This document shows, in pieces, positions 7,243 to 14,958 of a DNA stretch of 23,559 nt. Each line of letters begins with the position of its first letter. Within the stretch, counting starts at the first letter, position 1. The translations under genes were made by a program, and so were the position numbers. Below the pieces are notes generated by a model. That model did not search any database. It was not told where the DNA came from and worked only from the letters and a program-made list of their open reading frames with translations. This DNA is from Bacteroidaceae bacterium (GTDB lineage: Bacteria > Bacteroidota > Bacteroidia > Bacteroidales > Bacteroidaceae), in contig CAAGHW010000063.1 in NCBI GenBank assembly GCA_900769765.1, forward strand, positions 1-23,559. The letters are read 5' to 3'.

Positions 7243-7860
7243 ATGAAACAGACATTCCGTTCATCAATGCTGTCAGGTATAGCCGTTGGTATAGCCGGCT
7301 GGGGATACCTTGCCTACACCAATATAATTGGTGCCGTGCTCTTCTCCTTCGGGCTTTTGACTGTGGTGCATTACAAACTCAAACTCTATACAGGAACAGC
7401 AGGTTTCGTGGCATTACGCTACGACGACGGCAAAAGCCGTTGGCTAAAGGCTATCGGTGAGTTGCTCTTCATCCTCGCCGGTAACATCACAGGCTGTTTG
7501 CTTGTGGCGTTGCTCGCACGTCTATCGCCACTCGAACTTGGCGAGTCGGCCCAGAAAATCCTCGAAGGCCGTTTGGCTATCGGTCCCTTGCGTGCAGGGT
7601 TGCTTGCCATCGGTTGCGGTTTCATCATGACGACTGTCGTTACCTTTGCGCGCGAGGGCAAGCCTTTGGCATTGTTGTTTGGTGTTCCCCTCTTCATCAA
7701 CTGCGGCTTTCCCCACTGTCTTGCCGACGCTTTCTACTATTTGACAGTGCCGGTAGCCTATACAGGAGCGCACTTGGCAGAGCTTGCAGTCCTTTATCCT
7801 TGTCTTGTAATAGGAAACTTTGTAGGGTGTAACCTGTACAGGTTCATGAAACTCGACTGA
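7243..7860 (+). CDS. Short formate/nitrite transporter (FNT) family protein
   Basis: The 205-aa integral membrane protein has about six hydrophobic segments (for example SSMLSGIAVGIAGWGYLAY, IGAVLFSFGLLTVVHYKL, ELLFILAGNITGCLLVALL and GLLAIGCGFIMTTVVTFA). FNT-like features are the LYTGTAGF loop after the second segment, a GN-G motif (AGNITG and IGNFVG), and FINCGFPHCLADAFYYLTV, which resembles the GF-H-ADMFY signature of short FNT proteins. These channels move small monovalent anions such as formate or nitrite, but the substrate here is unknown. At 205 aa it is shorter than FocA (about 285). It stands alone and ends 13 bases before a long palindromic terminator. The leader is A-rich and preceded by R1/R3 repeats. 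Confidence 0.7.
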   Translation: MKQTFRSSMLSGIAVGIAGWGYLAYTNIIGAVLFSFGLLTVVHYKLKLYTGTAGFVALRYDDGKSRWLKAIGELLFILAGNITGCLLVALLARLSPLELGESAQKILEGRLAIGPLRAGLLAIGCGFIMTTVVTFAREGKPLALLFGVPLFINCGFPHCLADAFYYLTVPVAYTGAHLAELAVLYPCLVIGNFVGCNLYRFMKLD

Positions 7861-7873
7861 CAATAAAAGTGAA

Positions 7874-7919
7874 AAAAAGATAGAGCGTCGTACCTGCAGG
7901 TACGACGCTCTATCTTTTT
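7874..7919. terminator. Perfect 46-bp palindromic bidirectional terminator
   Basis: Two 23-base arms are fully complementary around CTGCAG, with A5 and T5 edges. It serves the convergent FNT gene and M60 gene 1. Confidence 0.88.
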
Positions 7920-7935
7920 ACATGTCGGTACGGAA

Positions 7936-10662
7936 TCAATAGATAACCTTCTTTCCGTTCTTTATGTATATACCTTTCTGCGGATTGGCAATCTTGCGTC
8001 CCTGCAGGTCATACAGCACGCTGTCACCCTTCTCCTCCTCGATAACCTCAATTGCAGTCATGTTCTCTGCCGCAATTGTTACAAGCCACATGGCATTGTC
8101 GTTCAAGGCCTCTGTACCCACAGCCATATCTTCGCTGTTTATTGCAAGATACAGGTTGCTCTCTCTTGCCTGGAAACTCAATGTACAGTCGCTGTTGTAT
8201 ATCACTCTGAACTCCACCGCATTCTCTATTCTTCTGCCGTTGCAGTAGGCACCGTTCTTGGCTATGTCGTTGATGTAATATCCGTTGTTGTCCCTTATGT
8301 AGCAGTAATCGCCCTCTCCTGTGTGTTCTATCACCCAGTATGCATTGTTCTTGTCAGCTACATCGTCAACGTATGTTACACCCTTTACGCCCATAGCGTC
8401 ATTGCAAAGGAAGTTGAATCCATCGACATTTTCAAGTGTGTGCGCGCTGGCCTCGTCTAATTTTACGAAAGCATTCGGGTTCTCGTCGATGACCTTTTGC
8501 GCATCTCTCAACACCTGTACCCACTCTTTGAACGAATACAGGCTCGTGTCATTGTTCTTTACGGCTTTCTTGGCCTTGTTGTAGAGTGTCTTGAACTCCT
8601 TTACCACGTTGGCATAGTAGTATCCCACCTCTTTACCTGTCGTTGTAGTGTAAAGAGAATACTTCTTTGTGCTTTCAATCAATGCGTTGAGAGCCTCTTT
8701 TGCCAAACCTTCGTCATCCGACTCCTCTATGTGCGGTATGGTGTAGTCTGTTCCGTCGGCCTGCGCCGCAACAACCCTAAGTTGCTTTGTCAATGCCGTT
8801 TCAGGAACAGACAACTGGTATGAATTGCTGAACGATAGCAGTTCTCCTGTTGCAGCATCATATAACTTGAATCCCAACGCTCCTTTGGCATTTTGGGTTG
8901 TCGAAATCTGTATCTTGCTTCCGCTTACGGCATAGTAATATCCTTCGGCCTTCACGCTCTCGTCGATGTAGTCGCCCCATTGGCCCACATTACCCATAGT
9001 ACCAATCTTGAACTCGTCGTTGAAGTCAAGTCTGTTGCCGTTTACGCCGTCCTCGCGTGGCGACGGCTTGATGCGGTCCTCAATGAACATAAGGTGTCCG
9101 CCCTTCTTGGCGAAACGCTGCATACGCGCACGGCTTGCTGCGGCTTCCTCTTCTGTAAGGTTTATGTTGTAGTTGCCGTAATCGCTCAAAAAGGCATCTT
9201 TCATAGGTTCAAAGAATCCCCATGCCTCGAAGAACTCGCTCAGGTCCATCTGTGCCACCTCGCAGCACTTCTCGGCAAATTTCAGCTGGTTGTCTTTTGC
9301 CATGGTGTGTGCAGTCCAGTTCCTGTCTCTCTCGCCCTTCTCCATAGGGTCTTTACGCAAAGCATCGTGTAGGCGAGGGTAGAATGTCTTGTCTTTTCCT
9401 GCTGCATGGAAATACAGATATAGCTGGAAGAACATACGTGCTTTGCCTATGGCATCACCACGCAGTGGGAACGGAGTCTTTTTAAGGTACTCCTCCATAC
9501 AATAGGGAACACCGACTCCGCGTGTGGTTGTTTTTCCGGTGCGGTGTACCTGTACATTCGAGAACAGGTTGTTGCTCGACTCTGTACACGATACAATATT
9601 TATGGTACCTTGGTTCACGTGTCCTATCTCGTGCGCCGGTCCCCACATCTTGCCCGGGTCGGCATATACTGTTGCCCACGGCAGAATATCTACCAATGTT
9701 CCATGTTCATAATATGTATAGTTGCTTGTGGCATACATATACATGTTCTCGTATCCGTCGCGTGCCATTATAAAACTGTTGAAACGGTCGTGGTATTTAT
9801 CGACACCCATCAGTTCGTGCTGCCATTGGACACACTGGTCCCACCAGCCTATGGCATCGGTGATGGTGTTGGGGCATACAGCCGCAATGTTGTCCTTCAC
9901 CATGTGGAACAGTACGCGTTCTCCTTTTACCTGTACGCTGTAATGCTCAAAGTGGTTTGCGAGCATGTCGCGCCAGTCCTCGTCGGTGTGTCGTGACTTG
10001 TCGAAATAGCCGTTCACCTTACCACCCTCAATGTGAATCTTTGGTTTAGGGTAGTCGGCAAGTCTCTTGCTTGTTGCCGTGGTGTCGGTAGTTACGGGGC
10101 AACCGATGAAAAGTATAGCATCTTCCTCGGCAACAGTCACTATGTTTATTCCTTTGCTTAGGTATTTGGTAGCGTCCCAATTGTCGCGGTCTATGTATGG
10201 GTTGTTATAGGCAATCTCATCCAATGTCACGAATGTTCCGCTTGGTACGGTGTTCTCATCAATGAAGATAATCAGTTTCTCGCCTTTCTGTGCTGTGATG
10301 CCGGTTGGCAGCTGCAGGTCGGCATACTGGTAATCCAAAGCAAGCAACGTCTGCCATTTGCCAATATTGCTGTGCGGCTCATATTCCGCCACACGGAACT
10401 CTTTCTCGCGTTTTGCCCAAGCATTGTTCTTTACTTTGAGAGCGATGGCTATCAGCTCTTCGGGCATTGCGCTCATCGTTGTTCTCAACTGTTCGTCGGT
10501 CATTGCCGAGTAGGGCAGTACCATCTCGCTGCACGAGCCGTCGGTGAAGTAGGTCTTGAACTGTTCATAATAGGCTTTTGCGTTGTCCTCGGTCAACTCT
10601 ACCTGCGCCATACATGGCAATGCAAGTAATGCGATGATTGGTAATAGGAGTAATTTTTTCAT
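7936..10662 (-). CDS. Secreted M60 (enhancin-like) metallopeptidase 1 with T9SS-type tail
   Basis: The 908-aa product has a signal peptide (MKKLLLLPIIALLALPCMAQ). The M60 zinc motif is at residues 344-348 (GPAHEIGHVNQ), with the third ligand Glu about 13 residues further on (CTESSNN), fitting HEXXH-x(8,28)-E. Upstream, KIHIEGGKVNGYF and, downstream, MDLSEFFEAWGFF are shared with the second M60 gene. M60 peptidases cut O-glycosylated glycoproteins such as mucins. After the catalytic part (about 550 on) come a helical stretch and a ricin-like or sialidase-like beta region. The extreme C-terminus (LYDLQGRKIANPQKGIYIKN, then GKKVIY) resembles the short Por-secretion sorting tail, suggesting export through T9SS. 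The 5' leader holds R1 and R3 hairpins; no clear promoter was seen. Confidence 0.9.
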   Translation of the reverse strand: MKKLLLLPIIALLALPCMAQVELTEDNAKAYYEQFKTYFTDGSCSEMVLPYSAMTDEQLRTTMSAMPEELIAIALKVKNNAWAKREKEFRVAEYEPHSNIGKWQTLLALDYQYADLQLPTGITAQKGEKLIIFIDENTVPSGTFVTLDEIAYNNPYIDRDNWDATKYLSKGINIVTVAEEDAILFIGCPVTTDTTATSKRLADYPKPKIHIEGGKVNGYFDKSRHTDEDWRDMLANHFEHYSVQVKGERVLFHMVKDNIAAVCPNTITDAIGWWDQCVQWQHELMGVDKYHDRFNSFIMARDGYENMYMYATSNYTYYEHGTLVDILPWATVYADPGKMWGPAHEIGHVNQGTINIVSCTESSNNLFSNVQVHRTGKTTTRGVGVPYCMEEYLKKTPFPLRGDAIGKARMFFQLYLYFHAAGKDKTFYPRLHDALRKDPMEKGERDRNWTAHTMAKDNQLKFAEKCCEVAQMDLSEFFEAWGFFEPMKDAFLSDYGNYNINLTEEEAAASRARMQRFAKKGGHLMFIEDRIKPSPREDGVNGNRLDFNDEFKIGTMGNVGQWGDYIDESVKAEGYYYAVSGSKIQISTTQNAKGALGFKLYDAATGELLSFSNSYQLSVPETALTKQLRVVAAQADGTDYTIPHIEESDDEGLAKEALNALIESTKKYSLYTTTTGKEVGYYYANVVKEFKTLYNKAKKAVKNNDTSLYSFKEWVQVLRDAQKVIDENPNAFVKLDEASAHTLENVDGFNFLCNDAMGVKGVTYVDDVADKNNAYWVIEHTGEGDYCYIRDNNGYYINDIAKNGAYCNGRRIENAVEFRVIYNSDCTLSFQARESNLYLAINSEDMAVGTEALNDNAMWLVTIAAENMTAIEVIEEEKGDSVLYDLQGRKIANPQKGIYIKNGKKVIY

Positions 10663-10689
10663 ATTTATATTGTTTTTTGTTTTTTCGGT

Positions 10690-10783
10690 TGTTTTGTCTT
10701 GGGCGGGCCGACCCCGCCCCTACGGTTGCGCTTCTTACCCCCTCCGCTTCGCTCGTCCCCCTACAACAGGGGGACAATATTTA
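10690..10783 (-). repeat. R1 + half R3 repeat composite in the leader of M60 gene 1
   Basis: Read on the minus strand: R1 (10736-10783; GTCCCCC, loop TGTTGTA, GGGGGAC, small loop GCGAAGC), then about 10 bp, then the first hairpin of R3 (GGGGCGGGGTCGGCCCGCCC). The R1-R3 order matches 7050-7140. R2, DUF559 and the second half of R3 are absent. It lies about 30-120 bases upstream of the M60 start on the same strand, so it is likely transcribed in the leader. Confidence 0.85.
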
Positions 10784-10884
10784 TCTGTCCCTACATATTT
10801 ACATGTGCGGTCATTTTATCCGCATTTTACACAATCTTTGCCAAAATTAAATAAATAGCTTTTAGTAGCCAAATAAATTAACAT

Positions 10885-10936
10885 ATTAATAGCATAAAGG
10901 GCCGACCCGTATGGGCCAGCCCTTTATGCTATTAAT
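10885..10936. terminator. 18-bp-stem inverted repeat, likely terminator of the 1248-aa gene
   Basis: The arm ATTAATAGCATAAAGGGC (10885-10902) pairs with GCCCTTTATGCTATTAAT (10919-10936); the 16-base loop contains a further CCC/GGG pair. It lies 13 bases past the stop of the leftward gene. There is no long T-tract, only AT-rich flanks. The rest of 10784-10948 shows no gene. Confidence 0.65.
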
Positions 10937-10948
10937 AATTGTTGTCTA

Positions 10949-13900
10949 TTACTTTACAAGTACCTTTGTTGCCTCAACAACGCCGTTTGCGTAAACCTTA
11001 ACTACAATGTTGATACCCTTGACAGGCTCAGCGATTGCAGCACCTGAAGTTGTGAAGTAGCTTACAGAAACAACCTCGTCGCCCTTAACAACTACATCCT
11101 CAACGCTCAACTCATAGTCGTCGGCCTCACCAACGTAGATGAATCTCCAAGCAGATGCTGAGTTTACACCACCACCGTAGGTAACCAAATCACTTCTGTA
11201 ACCGCTACCGCTACCGTGGTTGTTTGCGTGCCATGCGCCACCGCCGTTTGCACTGTTGTTCTTGATATTGTAAACATCAGCTTCAAGGTTCTCGATTACA
11301 ACATATGCAGGACGGCTTGAATAAGCCCATTCTTTACCGATATAGCTACCGTTGCCGATGTTCTGCAAGATATATGCTTTACCAACCTCGCCTTCGGCAA
11401 CTGTTACACGGTTTGTTTCCATCTCATCCTCGTCGTTGCTGATTCTGAACAAGAAATCGTAGTTCTCGCCATCGAAGCTTGACGGTGTTACTGTCCAAGC
11501 AAGAGATTTTGCACCTGCATAGATAGAACGTGTATATCCGGTCTTCTCCAAGAATGCGTCCAAAGCACTTTCGATGCGGTAAACAGATGTCGGCTCAAAG
11601 CCTACACGCTCAAGGTTACCAAGAGCCTCAACAGATGCAAGGAGGTTCGCTACTACAGTCTGCGCATTCTCTGTATCCTTATTCTCTACAGCAACAGCAG
11701 CTGCAGCCTTAGCCTCTTCGAAATCAGCTGCAACCTCTTCGTCTGCCTTAACGCAACCAGGGTTGATGCCGGCAACGATGTTGAGAGTCTCAACAGCCTC
11801 TGCAAGACCCAACATGTAAGCATAGTACTCGTTCTCCATTGTTACATTGTAGATACTCCACTCACCCTCACCGTTTGTCTTGTTGAAGTGCAGGTAGTCA
11901 CCGCAAGAGCTGCTTACCTTCAATTCATCGGTAAGTGCTGTGAACTGTGGGTCTGCAACACCCGGTAGTGGGCTGTAGCAAGGACGTGATGCCAAACCAC
12001 CATCCCAGTCCATATAAACCTGTGCCTTAACTTCAACCTCGGTCTTGCCGAATTCGATAGAGGTAGTCTCGTCTATTTTGTGTGTGTAGTTAGATTCAAG
12101 AACAGTATCTATTTCGGTGTAGATTACCCATGTGTTCTCAAGGTTATTAGAGTCTACAATCTTAACATTGTCTGCCTTGTCCTGTAGCAATTCTGTAAGA
12201 GCTGCGCCCTTGAAGTACTTGGCTGTGCTCAAGCTCAAGATGTTCCAGCAGTCGCCGACCTTCTTGAACATATAAACGCAATTTGCATTGGCTGCATCCT
12301 TTGCGCTGTCGATGTAAGGTGTTGCGCCTGCGTAGAAGCGTGGCTTAGCAGCATTTTCTGTCAAGTTTACGTTCAAGTTACCCTGGAGCATATACAAACC
12401 ACCGTCCTTGAGCTGTGAAAGGTCTGTAATCTTCTCGCCTACAGCAACCTTGTAGTAGTCAATGCCGTCGTCATCGAATGCCTTGCCATATTCGCTGATA
12501 ACAAACTTAGTCTGTATATTGTGCTCTTGGCCGCTACGGTTTGTGAACTTGATAGTGAAGTCGCTGAGTGAAACGCCTGCAGGGAACTTTATATCGAGAT
12601 ATACTGGGCCTGCAGGGTTGTGTGCGCCGCCACCCCAAATAGCATGCCAATACCAACCGTATGCTGCTTCGCCTTTGTAGTCATTAGCTGCTTTGATACC
12701 ATCCACCAAACCGTTGATGGTTCCTTCATCGCCCTGGTTAGAGTTTGTGCTGATAAGTGCTGCGTCCAATGTTACCTTTTCGCTATTAGCGTTGTTTACA
12801 ATCTCCAACTCAACGAATGATGTAAATACATAACCGCTGCCGTTTTTTTTGTTGCTCTTTGTCTCAAGCAATGTCCAGCGGAAACCATTTATTGGAGAAC
12901 CTACGTTTACCTTAACCTCCTGTTCAATTGTGTTTTCAACTTCGAATGTCATAGGCAACTTGCTGTTTGTTGCTTTATATTCGCTTGCAAGGAATGCTTC
13001 GATGTTTGCCTCTCTGTTTGCGAAATAATCCACTACTGCTGCAAAGTAATCGTCGTAGCAGGAAGCGTAAGTTTCATCATCACAGTCTGCAAGGTAGTTC
13101 ATAAGCTCTGCGCCCGGCTCGATGTATTTGCTGTAAGCTGCCAAGCTCCACCAACCGATTCTAACCTCGTTTGTTGAGTTATCAAGCCAATATGTCCAAC
13201 CATACTCAGCCTCTTCATCGTCCATGTAAGCATCCTCTTCGAATGCAATGTCGCAGATGTAGTTAGACAAAGCTATCTTGCTTTCGTTGACTTTGGCATT
13301 GATATCATCATCGCTCAAGTCTGCGTCTGTCAAAGCGTTATTCACATCAGCGATAATGTCTTCCAATACAGAAATCTGATCTGATTCAATAAGCAATTCG
13401 TAGTTCTCGATTGCATTCATCAACTTCTTTGCGTTGAGATATATAAGACTAAGGTCATAAACCTTTGCCCAAGCAGGTGCCTGGTAGTCAGCCTCATAGA
13501 ATGACCAGTTGAACGCACAAACAAGGCCGAAACCTTCGCACCAGCCGTTTGCTTCAAGAGCTCTCTTCTTTACATCACTGAAGATTTTCATCTTACCGCT
13601 ACGTGGGTCTGCACCTACGTACACGTCACCCTCATAGCTCCATGATTCGTCCTTGTCGGCGGTCTCGGCGTTGTCTTCTACCTCAATTTCTGTGTAGTAG
13701 AACATCTCGAAGTCACCACCAGAAAGAGCTTTGAAACCTACTTTCGCTGCCTTGTTGATGTCTTTTGTAGTGTACTGCCAACCGTTGAGTGCGTTGTTGA
13801 GCGCGTTCTGCACTGCATCGCCGCTCAAATAAGCGTTCTCAATTGGGTAATAGATGTAGTATGTGTCATCCTCATCTGTAGGGATAAGCTTTGCAACGTG

Positions 13901-14695
13901 TGAGAGTGATGGCTCTTCTGCTACAACACCGTCGCCGCCAGGCTTTGTGTACATAGGACCGCTACCCTCAACAGGCTCTTTGCTTGTCTGTTCGCCGGTC
14001 TGGTTGTTGTAAGTGTGGTACTGTGCTGGAGCGTTACCGCGGATTACAAAGTAAGCACCGTCAGCCAAAGTGCTGAAATTAGTGATTTTCACTCCGCTGA
14101 AGTCTGAATTTCTGTCTGAATAAGGAACGAAATCAACGCCACCTGCTGTCAAACCAACAATGGTTGGAGCGTTTGTCATTTTGGTATAGCGGCTGTCCCA
14201 TTCGATTATGAATTCCTTGATAGGCTCACTGAATGTCAACTCAATGTAGTGGTAATCGGTAACTTCTTTACCGTTTCCAGCCCACATAGAATGGAAGAAA
14301 CTGTCGTTCTTGCCGTCGCTCAAAGCTGGCAAGCCTCTACCGTCGAAGCTCTGTGTCAAAGTGTTGTGGTCGGCATTTGAAGTTGCTGTGTAGGTCAACT
14401 CCTCTGACATGTCGGCATTGTAAACGTTCAACTCACTCAATGCAAAAGTGAAGTTGTTGCCATTTGGCTTTTCACTATTTACAGTACCTGCAACAGTAAA
14501 GCGCAATGTCTTGATAGAGGCATCGGCTTTGATGATACCGGACTGGAAGCGTAGGAACTTCTCGCCATTCTCGTTCAGTGCAGTGTCACCGGGAAGGCCA
14601 ACTGTTCCGTCCAGTGTTACTGACCAATTTTGAGCTGTTGCACCTGCAAATGTAGCAAGTAGCAAAGCTAAGGTTAGAAATAAATTTTTTCTCAT
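10949..14695 (-). CDS. Large secreted multi-domain protein (lectin/discoidin-like), T9SS-type tail
   Basis: I do not recognise the 1248-aa product as a named family. A signal peptide (MRKNLFLTLALLLATFAGATA) leads into what looks like an internally duplicated architecture: a beta-rich discoidin-like domain (about 22-200; HYIELTFSEPIKEFIIEWDS), a lectin-like stretch (about 205-400; LADGAYFVIRGNA), a helical segment (about 430-500), a second discoidin-like domain (about 600-745; VYLDIKFPAGVSLSDFTIKF), a second lectin-like stretch (LKDGGLYMLQGN), an Ala/Glu-rich FIVAR-like helical segment (about 1000-1060) and a third lectin-like stretch. The C-terminus (FTTSGAAIAEPVKGINIVVK, ending KVLVK) looks like a T9SS sorting tail. 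No catalytic motif is seen, so binding to glycans or host protein is an inference. It lies between two M60 peptidase genes and may work with them at the surface. Transcription starts from a good promoter at 14760-14791. Confidence 0.8.
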   Translation of the reverse strand: MRKNLFLTLALLLATFAGATAQNWSVTLDGTVGLPGDTALNENGEKFLRFQSGIIKADASIKTLRFTVAGTVNSEKPNGNNFTFALSELNVYNADMSEELTYTATSNADHNTLTQSFDGRGLPALSDGKNDSFFHSMWAGNGKEVTDYHYIELTFSEPIKEFIIEWDSRYTKMTNAPTIVGLTAGGVDFVPYSDRNSDFSGVKITNFSTLADGAYFVIRGNAPAQYHTYNNQTGEQTSKEPVEGSGPMYTKPGGDGVVAEEPSLSHVAKLIPTDEDDTYYIYYPIENAYLSGDAVQNALNNALNGWQYTTKDINKAAKVGFKALSGGDFEMFYYTEIEVEDNAETADKDESWSYEGDVYVGADPRSGKMKIFSDVKKRALEANGWCEGFGLVCAFNWSFYEADYQAPAWAKVYDLSLIYLNAKKLMNAIENYELLIESDQISVLEDIIADVNNALTDADLSDDDINAKVNESKIALSNYICDIAFEEDAYMDDEEAEYGWTYWLDNSTNEVRIGWWSLAAYSKYIEPGAELMNYLADCDDETYASCYDDYFAAVVDYFANREANIEAFLASEYKATNSKLPMTFEVENTIEQEVKVNVGSPINGFRWTLLETKSNKKNGSGYVFTSFVELEIVNNANSEKVTLDAALISTNSNQGDEGTINGLVDGIKAANDYKGEAAYGWYWHAIWGGGAHNPAGPVYLDIKFPAGVSLSDFTIKFTNRSGQEHNIQTKFVISEYGKAFDDDGIDYYKVAVGEKITDLSQLKDGGLYMLQGNLNVNLTENAAKPRFYAGATPYIDSAKDAANANCVYMFKKVGDCWNILSLSTAKYFKGAALTELLQDKADNVKIVDSNNLENTWVIYTEIDTVLESNYTHKIDETTSIEFGKTEVEVKAQVYMDWDGGLASRPCYSPLPGVADPQFTALTDELKVSSSCGDYLHFNKTNGEGEWSIYNVTMENEYYAYMLGLAEAVETLNIVAGINPGCVKADEEVAADFEEAKAAAAVAVENKDTENAQTVVANLLASVEALGNLERVGFEPTSVYRIESALDAFLEKTGYTRSIYAGAKSLAWTVTPSSFDGENYDFLFRISNDEDEMETNRVTVAEGEVGKAYILQNIGNGSYIGKEWAYSSRPAYVVIENLEADVYNIKNNSANGGGAWHANNHGSGSGYRSDLVTYGGGVNSASAWRFIYVGEADDYELSVEDVVVKGDEVVSVSYFTTSGAAIAEPVKGINIVVKVYANGVVEATKVLVK

Positions 14696-14759
14696 AATGT
14701 GATAATTTAAAAAATTATAAATAAAAATTCGCTTTTCCCTTTATGTGCATTTTATCGTG

Positions 14760-14791
14760 CAAATATGAGAATAATTATTAAATCGAACAAA
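14760..14791 (-). promoter_or_regulatory. Promoter of the 1248-aa gene
   Basis: On the minus strand TTTG (14788-14791) is followed by 20 bases and CATATTTG (14760-14767), a near-perfect Bacteroidota promoter. Transcription would start near 14753, giving a leader of about 58 bases. Confidence 0.65.
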
Positions 14792-14869
14792 ATTTTTTAT
14801 CGAAATTGTCTCTATTTTTTTTTTTTTCTAAAAAAAGAGTCGAAATACCTTTTTATATTATATTTTTTT

Positions 14870-14877
14870 TACCTTTG
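14870..14877 (+). promoter_or_regulatory. -7 box of M60 gene 2
   Basis: TACCTTTG followed by CA is a consensus -7 box, about 80 bases before the ATG at 14959. The -33 position is T-rich without a clear TTTG. This promoter and that of the 1248-aa gene are divergent within 263 bp of strongly AT-rich sequence. Confidence 0.6.
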
Positions 14878-14958
14878 CAATGATGTACTAAAATGGAACG
14901 CTGTGTTCTGTTGCGGAGCTCTGTTTTTAATTAGCAACAAATAACTAAATTTACTAAT

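Noticed and set aside
6941..7267. A 108-aa minus-strand frame over R1-A2 and R3-A
   Set aside because: It is a translation of repeats, and the plus-strand DUF559 and FNT genes explain the ends.
10830..10936. A small plus-strand RNA between a CAATCTTTGCC sequence and the hairpin at 10885-10936
   Set aside because: The -7 match is imperfect, no -33 element is at the right distance, and the hairpin is already explained as the end of the 1248-aa gene.
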